A stretch of 64,000 bases of DNA from Methylobacterium sp. J-026 (GTDB taxonomy: Bacteria; Pseudomonadota; Alphaproteobacteria; Rhizobiales; Beijerinckiaceae), in contig NZ_JAKSYC010000314.1 of assembly GCF_022829585.1 (NCBI RefSeq), positions 1 to 64,000 on the forward strand. The letters run 5' to 3'. Below, one piece after another: positions 24,472 through 31,835 of this stretch (the stretch's first letter is position 1; each line of letters begins with the position of its first letter). The position numbers and the translations under genes are program-made. The notes beneath the pieces are model-generated. The model searched no databases, was not told the origin of the DNA, and was given only the letters and a program-made list of their open reading frames with translations.

Positions 24472-25317
24472 ATGCCTGAGACCCTCGATCCCCGCCTGAC
24501 GCCGGCCCGGGCCGACATCGCCGCCCTGCACCTGCGCGGCCAGGTCACCGCGGAGCGCTTCGTCGCCGGCACGCCGCGCCGGGTCATCGCCCCCGCGGCG
24601 CCCCTGCGGCGCGCCCCCGCCCCGGACGCCGGGCTGGACACCGAGGCGCTGCTCGGCGACGCCGTCGAGCTCTACGCCGCGGCGGACGGCTTCGCCTTCG
24701 TGCAGCTCGCCCGCGACGGCTATGTCGGCTACCTGCCCGCCGACAGCCTCGGGCCGGCGGGGCCGGAGCCGACCCACCGGGTCACGGCGCTGCGCACCTT
24801 CCTGTACCCGGAACCGGACCTGAAGCGGCCCATCCGCGCCCATCTGAGCCTCGGAGCGCGGCTGGTGGTGACCGGCGAGGCGGGGGCGTATCTTGAGACC
24901 CCCGGCGGCTACGTGTTCGCCCGCCACTGCGCCCCGGTGGGGGAGCGCGCGTCCGACTACGCGGCCACGGCCCTGCGCTTGGTGGGGATCCCGTATCTCT
25001 GGGGCGGCCGGACGACGCTGGGGCTCGACTGTTCCGGCCTCGTGCAGCTCTGCCTCGACGCCGCGGGGCTCGCCTGCCCGCGCGACGCCGACCTGCAGGC
25101 GCGGGATCTCGGGCAGGCCCTGCCCCTCGACGGCGCGGCCCTGCGCCGGGGCGATCTCGTGTTCTGGCGTGGCCATGTCGGCCTGATGCTCGACCCCGAG
25201 ACCCTGATCCACGCCAACGGCCACCACATGGCGGTGGCGGTGGAGCCCCTGGCCGAGGCGGTCGCCCGGATCCAGGCCCACAGCTTCGGCCCGGTGACCG
25301 GCCTCCGGCGCCTCTGA
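24472..25317 (+). CDS. NlpC/P60 family cysteine peptidase with SH3 repeats
   Basis: 281 residues, no signal peptide seen. The N-terminal half carries two SH3b-like units (about 40-90 and 100-145; FVQLARDGYVGYLP and TPGGYVFARHC). The catalytic domain has the nucleophile in LDCSGLVQ (about residue 186), the His in WRGHVGLM and a third polar residue after it (HANGHHM). Such enzymes cut gamma-D-Glu-diaminopimelate or related bonds in peptidoglycan peptides, and this two-SH3 layout matches YkfC/DipeptideEP-like enzymes that recycle murein peptides. Confidence 0.9.
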   Translation: MPETLDPRLTPARADIAALHLRGQVTAERFVAGTPRRVIAPAAPLRRAPAPDAGLDTEALLGDAVELYAAADGFAFVQLARDGYVGYLPADSLGPAGPEPTHRVTALRTFLYPEPDLKRPIRAHLSLGARLVVTGEAGAYLETPGGYVFARHCAPVGERASDYAATALRLVGIPYLWGGRTTLGLDCSGLVQLCLDAAGLACPRDADLQARDLGQALPLDGAALRRGDLVFWRGHVGLMLDPETLIHANGHHMAVAVEPLAEAVARIQAHSFGPVTGLRRL

Positions 25318-25447
25318 GGGGCCGGGTCCAAACCCGCGGCAATCGTGCTACAGGAGGGCCCCGCCGCGACCGTCCGGCCCGGTTCCTGGACCTGTTCCGG
25401 GACTTGGCCTGTTGACAGGACGGCCCCGCCCTCGCCACATCCCCCAC

Positions 25448-26449
25448 ATGACCGTCGAACCCGCGCCCCTCGAGCCCGCCCAGGGCAATGCCGGCAAGCC
25501 GCCGCTGGAGATCCTGCTCTGCGCCCCCCGGGGCTTCTGCGCCGGCGTGGTGCGGGCCATCGACGTGGTCGAGCGGGCGCTCGCCCTCTACGGACCGCCC
25601 GTCTACGTCCGTCACGAGATCGTGCACAACAAGTACGTGGTCGAGAGCCTGAAGCGGAAGGGCGCCGTGTTCGTGCGCGAGCTCGACGAGGTGCCCGACG
25701 GGGCCGCCCCGGTGATTTTCTCCGCCCACGGCGTCGCCAAGACGGTCCCGGCCAACGCCGATTCGCGCGGCCTCACCACCATCGACGCCACCTGCCCGCT
25801 GGTGACCAAGGTCCATCGCGAGGCCGAGATCCACCACAAGCGCGGCCGCCACGTGCTGCTGGTTGGCCATTCCGGCCATCCCGAGGTGGTCGGCACGATG
25901 GGCCAATTGCCCAAGGGCTCGATCACCCTGGTGGAGGATCTCGACCAGATCCAGGCCCTGACCCCCGAGAACCCCAACAACCTCGCCTGGGTCACCCAGA
26001 CGACCCTGTCGGTGGATGACACCCGCCACATCGTCGAGGCACTCAAGAAGAAATTCCCGACCATCACCGGGCCGCACAAGGACGACATCTGCTACGCCAC
26101 CACCAACCGCCAGGAGGCGGTGAAGCAGGTGGCGCCGCTGGTCGACGCCCTGATCGTGGTCGGCTCCTCCAACTCCTCGAACTCCCAGCGCCTGCGCGAG
26201 GTCGCCGAGCGGGTCGGCTGCCCGATCACCCGCCTCGTGCTGCGCGCCGAGGAGATCGACTGGCCGGCCTTCGAGGGGATCCGCAAGCTCGGACTCACCG
26301 CCGGCGCCTCGGCCCCCGAGGTGCTGGTCGAGGAGATCATCGAGGCCTTCGCGGCCCGCTACGACGTGATCGTCGACACGGTCTCGACGGTGGTGGAGGA
26401 CATGGTCTTCCCGCTGCCGCGCGAATTGCGCAGCGAAGCCGCCGAGTAG
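25448..26449 (+). CDS. ispH: 4-hydroxy-3-methylbut-2-enyl diphosphate reductase
   Basis: 333 residues. The last enzyme of the MEP pathway, making IPP and DMAPP with a [4Fe-4S] cluster. The three cluster cysteines are at C31 (APRGFCAGV), C116 (DATCPLV) and C215 (DDICYATTNRQ); the HSGHPE and SSNSSNSQRL motifs bind the substrate diphosphate. The ATG at 25448 is chosen over an upstream in-frame start because it gives the normal N-terminus. It precedes thrB and rnhA on the same strand, an order common in Rhizobiales. Confidence 0.95.
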   Translation: MTVEPAPLEPAQGNAGKPPLEILLCAPRGFCAGVVRAIDVVERALALYGPPVYVRHEIVHNKYVVESLKRKGAVFVRELDEVPDGAAPVIFSAHGVAKTVPANADSRGLTTIDATCPLVTKVHREAEIHHKRGRHVLLVGHSGHPEVVGTMGQLPKGSITLVEDLDQIQALTPENPNNLAWVTQTTLSVDDTRHIVEALKKKFPTITGPHKDDICYATTNRQEAVKQVAPLVDALIVVGSSNSSNSQRLREVAERVGCPITRLVLRAEEIDWPAFEGIRKLGLTAGASAPEVLVEEIIEAFAARYDVIVDTVSTVVEDMVFPLPRELRSEAAE

Positions 26450-26499
26450 GCTGCTTGGGATCCAGCCTCCGACGAGAGGGGCCCAATCCCGTCCAAACC

Positions 26500-26618
26500 C
26501 CTCACCCGGAGGGGCCGAAGCGCAGCGCAGGCCTCGAAGGCGCCCTCCGGGGACCGCTGCGATATCCGGAGGCCTCCCTCGCGGCCGCTGCGCAGCACCT
26601 CAGGATGAGGGGGTGGGT
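26500..26618. repeat. Dispersed repeat family C, copy 1
   Basis: Bears CGCAGGCCTCGAAGG in the middle and CTCAGGATGAGGG at the end; the same elements occur at 28219-28305. It fills the gap between ispH and thrB. Elements with CATCCTGAG and CTCGAAGG are common between genes in alphaproteobacteria. Confidence 0.7.
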
Positions 26619-26689
26619 CGGAAGACCGGGACCGTCCGGCTCATCGGCGATCCCAAATCCCAGAAGAACCCCAACCCGAGCGCGAACAC

Positions 26690-27655
26690 GTGGCCGTCTA
26701 CACCGAGGTATCCGACGCGGCGCTCGCTGAGTTCCTGTCCGCCTACGCGATCGGCGGCCTGCTCTCCTACAAGGGCATCGCCGAGGGCGTCGAGAACTCG
26801 AACTTCTTCCTGCACACCACCCAGGGCTCCTACATCCTGACCCTCTACGAGAAGCGGGTCCGGGAGCAGGACCTGCCGTTCTTCATCGGGCTGATGGAGC
26901 ACCTCTCGGCCCGCGGCCTCGCCTGCCCGCAGCCGGTGCGCGACCGGGCCGGCACGGCGCTGGGACGCCTGTGCGGCCGACCCGCCGCGATCGTCAGCTT
27001 CCTGGAGGGCGTCTCGGTCAAGGCGCCCGGCGTCGAGCATTGCCGGGCGCTCGGCCGGGCCCTGGCCGAGCTCCACGCCGCCGGCCGGGATTTCGCGATG
27101 GTGCGGGAGAACAGCCTCTCGGTGTCGTCCTGGCGCCCGCTCTTCGCCCAGGCCGAGGCCCAGGCCGATTCCGTCGCCCCGGGGCTGGCGGCGCGCACCC
27201 GTGCCGACCTCGCCTTCCTGGAGGCGCACTGGCCCCGGACGCTGCCGGGCGGGGTGATCCACGCCGACCTGTTCACCGACAACGTGTTCTTCATCGGCGA
27301 CGCCCTGTCGGGCCTGATCGACTTCTACTTCGCCTGCACGGACGCCTTCGCGTACGACCTCGCGGTGTGCCTCAACGCGTGGTGCTTCGACCCGGACGGC
27401 ACCGTCCACCGGGACATGGCGGCGGCCCTGATCGCCGGCTACGAGGCCGTGCGCCCCCTGGAGCCGGACGAGGTCGCGGCCCTGCCGATCCTGTGCCGGG
27501 GCGCCGCGCTCCGCTTCATGCTGACCCGGCTGGTCGACTGGCTGAACGTGCCCCCGGGGGCGCTGGTCAAGCCGAAGGACCCGCGGGAATTCGATCGCCG
27601 GCTCACCTTCCACCGGCAGGCGCGGGACGCCCGGGATTACGGGCGGCAGGGTTGA
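26690..27655 (+). CDS. thrB: Homoserine kinase (aminoglycoside phosphotransferase fold)
   Basis: 321 residues. It phosphorylates homoserine in threonine synthesis. The start MAVYTEVSD-L-FL-Y-IG, the GVENSNFFL loop and the kinase catalytic loop VIHADLFTDNVFF followed by GLIDFYFACTD are those of the ThrB type II family of Rhizobiales, which is unrelated to GHMP-type ThrB. The GTG at 26690 is the start that matches the family. Eight bases separate it from rnhA. Confidence 0.93.
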   Translation: MAVYTEVSDAALAEFLSAYAIGGLLSYKGIAEGVENSNFFLHTTQGSYILTLYEKRVREQDLPFFIGLMEHLSARGLACPQPVRDRAGTALGRLCGRPAAIVSFLEGVSVKAPGVEHCRALGRALAELHAAGRDFAMVRENSLSVSSWRPLFAQAEAQADSVAPGLAARTRADLAFLEAHWPRTLPGGVIHADLFTDNVFFIGDALSGLIDFYFACTDAFAYDLAVCLNAWCFDPDGTVHRDMAAALIAGYEAVRPLEPDEVAALPILCRGAALRFMLTRLVDWLNVPPGALVKPKDPREFDRRLTFHRQARDARDYGRQG

Positions 27656-27662
27656 GGGCTGG

Positions 27663-28148
27663 ATGAGCACCGACGTGACCGGCCCCGCCGGCGAGGCCGC
27701 GGCCGCGCCGATGCGGGTGAAGATCTATACGGACGGCGCCTGCTCGGGGAATCCCGGGCCGGGGGGCTGGGGGGCGATCCTGATCTTCGGCGACACCCGG
27801 AAAGAGCTCTCGGGGGGCGAGGCGCATACCACCAACAACCGGATGGAGATCCTGGCGGCGATCGAGGCCCTGGAGGCGCTCACGCGTCCCTGCCGGGTCG
27901 ATCTGTTCACGGACTCGCAGTATCTGCGCCAGGGCATCACCGCCTGGATCCACAATTGGAAGGCGCGGGGCTGGCGCACCGCCGACAAGAAGCCGGTGAA
28001 GAACGAGGACCTCTGGCGCCGCATCGACGCCGCCCGCGACCGCCACGAGGTCGCTTGGCACTGGGTCAAGGGCCATGCCAGCGACCCGCTCAACAACCGG
28101 GTCGACGCGCTGGCCGTAGCGGCGATGCTGCCGTTCAAGCGGCGCTGA
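27663..28148 (+). CDS. rnhA: Ribonuclease HI
   Basis: 161 residues. It cuts the RNA strand of RNA-DNA hybrids. All catalytic acids are visible: Asp in YTDGACSGNPGPGGWG (about residue 24), Glu in NNRMEILAAIEAL, Asp in FTDSQYL and Asp in NNRVDALA near the end; HWVKGHASDP carries the flexible-loop His. An N-terminal extension of about 16 residues precedes the core. It is the last gene of the ispH-thrB-rnhA group. Confidence 0.95.
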   Translation: MSTDVTGPAGEAAAAPMRVKIYTDGACSGNPGPGGWGAILIFGDTRKELSGGEAHTTNNRMEILAAIEALEALTRPCRVDLFTDSQYLRQGITAWIHNWKARGWRTADKKPVKNEDLWRRIDAARDRHEVAWHWVKGHASDPLNNRVDALAVAAMLPFKRR

Positions 28149-28218
28149 GCGTGAATCCGTGACTGTTTGACCTCGGTTCCACGCCGGTCGCACCGATCGG
28201 ACATCCAACCCTGGCCCG

Positions 28219-28305
28219 CATCCTGAGGCGCCGAAACGCAGCGGAGGCCTCGAAGGAGCCCGCCTTCGCGGCGGCTTCGCCGCAGCTCAGGATGAGGGGG
28301 TGGAT
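28219..28305. repeat. Dispersed repeat family C, copy 2
   Basis: CATCCTGAGGCGCCGAAACG, GGAGGCCTCGAAGG, a GC hairpin (CGCGGCGGCTTCGCCGC) and CTCAGGATGAGG. The outer ends (CATCCTGAG / CTCAGGATG) are inverted repeats. It sits between convergent rnhA and zwf. The remaining sequence of this 332-bp gap (28306-28480) shows only a tRNA-like fragment, described among the findings. Confidence 0.75.
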
Positions 28306-28480
28306 TGGGGCGCTCGGGACCTCTCGGTCCTGAGCGTCGCGCCGCCGTCGTGTAGCGGTACGCTTGGCTGTAAACCGAGCCGCGACCACCTCCCTGCCGA
28401 GCAGGCGGCCGGCTCGCGCCCCGTCGCGTCCCGTTCAGGGTCCGGGATGAAACCGTCCGGTCGTTCGATCGCCCGGGCTC

Positions 28481-30007
28481 TCAATCCGTCTCGCCGTCGA
28501 GGCCCAGCCAGTGGCGGCCGTCCCGGGCCAGGAGATCGTCCGCCGCCTTCGGCCCGGCGCTTCCGGCCGGGTAGGGGGCCACGTCCTGCTGCGGCCAGCC
28601 CTGGAGCAGCGGGTCGACCGCGGCCCAGCCCGCCTCGATATTGTCGGCCCGCTGGAACAGGGTCGCGTCGCCGGTCATGCAATCGTAGAGCAGCGTCTCG
28701 TAGCCGACATTCGGCGTGTCGGCGAAGAAATCCTTGTAGCGGAAGCCCGAGCGGACCCGGCCGATCTTCATCTGCGGCCCCGGCACCTTCACGTTGAACT
28801 CGCTGCTGACCCCGTGATCTGGATCGATCAGGATCCGCATCACGGTCGGCCCGAGATCGGCGTTGGGCGTGTCCTCGAACATCTTGAACGGGGCCGGCTT
28901 GAACAGGACCGCGATCTCGGTGCGCCGCCCGGTCATGCGCTTGCCGGTGCGGATGTAGAACGGCACCCCGGCCCAGCGCCAGTTCTCGATATGGAGCTTC
29001 AGGGCGATGTAGGTTTCGGTGACCGAATCCTTGGCGACGTGCGGCTCGTCCCGGTAGGCCGGGACATCGCGGCCCTCCGAGGTGCCGGCCGTGTACTGGC
29101 CGCGCACCGCATCCTCCGGCGGGATTGGCCGCACCGCCTCGGCGAGCTTGGCCTTCTCGGTGCGCACGGCCTCCGCCGCGAAGGAGTTCGGCGGCTCCAT
29201 GCCGACCATGCACAGGAGCTGGAACATGTGGTTCGGCACCATGTCGCGCAGCGCCCCGGTCGGCTCGTAGAACCCGCCGCGCTCCTCGACGCCGACCGTC
29301 TCGGCCGCCGTGATCTGGATGCTGTCGATGTATTCCCGCCGCCAGACCGGCTCCAGCAGCCCGTTGGCGAAGCGGAACGCCATGATCGACTGGACCGTGT
29401 CCTTCCCGAGGAAGTGATCGATCCGGTAGAACTGGCTCTCGTCGGCCTGTTTCAGGATCCGGGCGTTGAGTTCCCGGGCCGAGGCCAGGTCCGAGCCGAA
29501 CGGCTTCTCGATCACGACCCGGCGGAAATCGCCGTTCTCCTGCTTGAGCAGGCCGGCCTGGCCGAGGCCGTCCACGATCGTCCCGAAGAACCGGGCCGCC
29601 ACCGCACAGTAGAACACCGCGCTGCCGGTGATCCGGCTGCCGATCGCGGAAAACGTCTCGGGTTTCTCGAAATCGCCCTTCAGGTAGTGCAGCCGGTCGC
29701 GGATGAAGCCCCAGCTCTTGGCGTCGATATGGTCGGCGTGGAACTCCGAGGTCGGGTCCTTGCTGAACGCCTCCAGGGTCTTGGTGAGGGTGTCGCGCAG
29801 GGACTCGTCCGTGCCGTCGGAATGGTCGACGCCCAGGATCGAGAACCCTTCGGGCAGGAGCCCCGCCCCGGCGAGGTTGTAGAGGGAGGGCATCAGCAGG
29901 CGCTTGGTCAGGTCGCCCCCGGCGCCGAAGATCACCAGCGTGCAGGGCGGCGCCGGCTCGGTGCCGCAGGCGGCGTCGTCCTTGAGGGCTGTCTTCTGCT
30001 CGACCAT
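28481..30007 (-). CDS. zwf: Glucose-6-phosphate 1-dehydrogenase
   Basis: 508 residues. First enzyme of the oxidative pentose phosphate and Entner-Doudoroff routes. The NADP-binding FGAGGDLTKRLL is at about residues 27-38, the EKPFG motif binds coenzyme and substrate, and the active-site RIDHFLGKD is intact. The usual partners pgl and edd are not next to it. The gene is on the same strand as the RND lipoprotein gene, 100 bases downstream of it, and may be transcribed alone. Confidence 0.95.
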   Translation of the reverse strand: MVEQKTALKDDAACGTEPAPPCTLVIFGAGGDLTKRLLMPSLYNLAGAGLLPEGFSILGVDHSDGTDESLRDTLTKTLEAFSKDPTSEFHADHIDAKSWGFIRDRLHYLKGDFEKPETFSAIGSRITGSAVFYCAVAARFFGTIVDGLGQAGLLKQENGDFRRVVIEKPFGSDLASARELNARILKQADESQFYRIDHFLGKDTVQSIMAFRFANGLLEPVWRREYIDSIQITAAETVGVEERGGFYEPTGALRDMVPNHMFQLLCMVGMEPPNSFAAEAVRTEKAKLAEAVRPIPPEDAVRGQYTAGTSEGRDVPAYRDEPHVAKDSVTETYIALKLHIENWRWAGVPFYIRTGKRMTGRRTEIAVLFKPAPFKMFEDTPNADLGPTVMRILIDPDHGVSSEFNVKVPGPQMKIGRVRSGFRYKDFFADTPNVGYETLLYDCMTGDATLFQRADNIEAGWAAVDPLLQGWPQQDVAPYPAGSAGPKAADDLLARDGRHWLGLDGETD

Positions 30008-30107
30008 TCCCGATTCCCGTCCGATTGCGGCGCAGCAAGCCGCCTGACAACCCGCCGCACCGGGGGGCCGTTCCGGCGCCCGCGCACGCGGCCGGGCGGC
30101 GCGCCTC

Positions 30108-31835
30108 CTACTCGTCCGGGCGGACCGCCTGGCCGCCCCGGTCGATCGGCAGGCTCGGGCCCTTCAGCTCGGAATCACTCGGCAGGGAGCGCACGTCCCA
30201 GCCGCCGCCCAGCGCCCGGATCAGCGTCACCGCCGCGGTGAAGCGGCTGAGCCGCACCTGGAGGGCATTGATCTCGTTGGTCACGAGCAGCCCCTGCGCG
30301 GTCACCACGGTGGTGAAGTTCTGGGTGCCGGCCCGGTACTCGTTCAAGGTGATCTCCACCGCCTTGCGCGACAGGTCGACCGCCTTGTCCTGGGCCCCCT
30401 GCTGCTGGGCGAGGATGCGCAAGGCCGCCATCTGGTTCTCGACCTCGGCGAAGGCGGCGAGAACCACCTGCCGGTAATTGGCCACCTGGGCGTCGTAGCC
30501 GGCCTCGGCCGAGCGGACGGCCGCCGTGCGGGCGCCGCCGTCGAACAGGGTCTCGCTGCCGGAGGCCGCCACCGACCAGACCTGGTTGGCCGCCGAGAAC
30601 AGGCCGTTGCGGGTCAGCCCCGAGACGCCGCCCTGGGCCGAGATCGTGACCGTGGGGAAGAAGGCCGCCACCGCCACGCCGATGCGCTCGCTCTGCGCCT
30701 GGACGAGGCGCTCGGCCTGGGCCACGTCCGGCCGCCGTTCCAGCAGGTCGCCGGGGATCCCCACCGGCACGCCCGGGGGATTCTTGGCGATGCCGGAGAC
30801 CGGGATCGACACCTCCGAGGGGGGGCGCCCGATCAGGGTGGCGATGGCGTTGACGTATTGCACCCGGGTCAGCCGCACCGCGATGGCCTGGGCCTCGATG
30901 GTCTGGACCTGCGTCTGCGCGGTGATGACGTCCGACCGGGCCGCGACGCCCGCGGCGTACTGGTTCTCGGTGATCGCCGCGGTCTTCTTGAAGTTCTCGA
31001 TATTCTCGTCGAGCACCTTCTGGAGCGAATCGGCGTAGCGCACGGTCAGGTAATCGGCCGCGACCTCGGCCTGGATGGTCAGGCGGGTCAGCGCGATCGT
31101 GGCGGCGTCGGATTGGGCGAGCGCCGCCTCGCTCTCGATGGTCCGGCGGGTACCGCCGAACAGGTCGAGTTGCCAGCTGGCTTCGCCGAGGAGGGCCGCG
31201 CTGGTGCGCACGGTCCCGGTGCTGCCGCCGCCGCTGCCGGTGCGGGTGATGCTCGGCGCGCCGATCACCGTCGGGTACAGGGCGGCCTGCGCGGAGGCGA
31301 CCAGCGCCCGGGCCTGCCGGTAATTGGCCACCGCCTGCCGGAGCGACTGGTTGTCGACATCGACGAGGCGGATCAGCCGGTCGAGGGTCGGGTCCTTGAA
31401 CACCCGCCACCAGTCGCCGCGCTCGACGGCATCGTTGGGCCGGGCCTCGCGAAACCCCGTCTTCCGCGCGGCGACATAGGCCGGGCTGTCCTCCCGGACC
31501 CCGCCCTGCCGGTAGCCGAGCGGCGTTTCCACGGAGGGCCGGGAGTAATCGGGGCCGACCACGCAGCCGGTCATGAGGGGGGCGGCGAAGAGGAGGGCCG
31601 CGAGCGTGCGGGACGCTCTCCCGCCCCCCGCTGCGGGGGAGGGTGGCCCCCGCGTCACCAGGGGTCGGGAGAGGGGAGCGACGGTGCCGGAGAGGTCGCG
31701 ACGATCGCTCCATCCGGAATCGTCGCGCTGACCCTCTCCCCCCCTGCTGCGCAGGGTACCCTCCCCCGCAGAGGGGGGAGGGCGTGTCGCGCGCACGACC
31801 GCGGCCGCCGATGTTTCACGTGAAACCTTAACCAT
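30108..31835 (-). CDS. RND efflux outer-membrane lipoprotein (NodT/OprM family)
   Basis: 575 residues. The mature protein starts at the lipobox Cys91 (LMTGC) and contains two outer-membrane-factor repeats (ADYLTVRYADSLQ, LLERRPDVAQAERLVQAQSE, ETLFDGGARTAAVR). It forms the outer duct of the MdtABC-type pump encoded just upstream. The ATG at 31835 overlaps the stop of the last pump gene (TGATG), a strong sign that it is the true start. There is no other start before the lipoprotein signal, so residues about 19-74, encoded by repeat B4, must be translated, giving an abnormally long N-region of about 75 residues. Codons 3-8 contain a parS-like site. Confidence 0.88.
   Translation of the reverse strand: MVKVSRETSAAAVVRATRPPPSAGEGTLRSRGGEGQRDDSGWSDRRDLSGTVAPLSRPLVTRGPPSPAAGGGRASRTLAALLFAAPLMTGCVVGPDYSRPSVETPLGYRQGGVREDSPAYVAARKTGFREARPNDAVERGDWWRVFKDPTLDRLIRLVDVDNQSLRQAVANYRQARALVASAQAALYPTVIGAPSITRTGSGGGSTGTVRTSAALLGEASWQLDLFGGTRRTIESEAALAQSDAATIALTRLTIQAEVAADYLTVRYADSLQKVLDENIENFKKTAAITENQYAAGVAARSDVITAQTQVQTIEAQAIAVRLTRVQYVNAIATLIGRPPSEVSIPVSGIAKNPPGVPVGIPGDLLERRPDVAQAERLVQAQSERIGVAVAAFFPTVTISAQGGVSGLTRNGLFSAANQVWSVAASGSETLFDGGARTAAVRSAEAGYDAQVANYRQVVLAAFAEVENQMAALRILAQQQGAQDKAVDLSRKAVEITLNEYRAGTQNFTTVVTAQGLLVTNEINALQVRLSRFTAAVTLIRALGGGWDVRSLPSDSELKGPSLPIDRGGQAVRPDE
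31616..31782. repeat. Dispersed composite inverted repeat family B, copy 4
   Basis: The left arm has CCCCGCTGCGGGGGAGGG and CCAGGGGTCGGGAGAGGGG; the right arm has CCCCTGCTGCGCAGGG and CCCCCGCAGAGGGG. It is read in frame by the RND lipoprotein gene, between the coupled start codon and the signal sequence. Confidence 0.85.
31812..31827. promoter_or_regulatory. parS-like ParB binding site
   Basis: TGTTTCACGTGAAACC matches the bacterial parS consensus TGTTTCACGTGAAACA at 15 of 16 positions, with the palindromic core GTTTCACGTGAAAC intact. It encodes VSRET at the start of the lipoprotein gene; the same parS-coded peptide occurs in gidB of many alphaproteobacteria. It is about 19 kb from the candidate origin, as expected for an origin-proximal centromere. 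Confidence 0.75.

Noticed and set aside
31828..31835. CtrA half-site TTAACCAT at the lipoprotein start
   Set aside because: It includes the start codon itself inside an operon, where a promoter is unlikely; probably chance.
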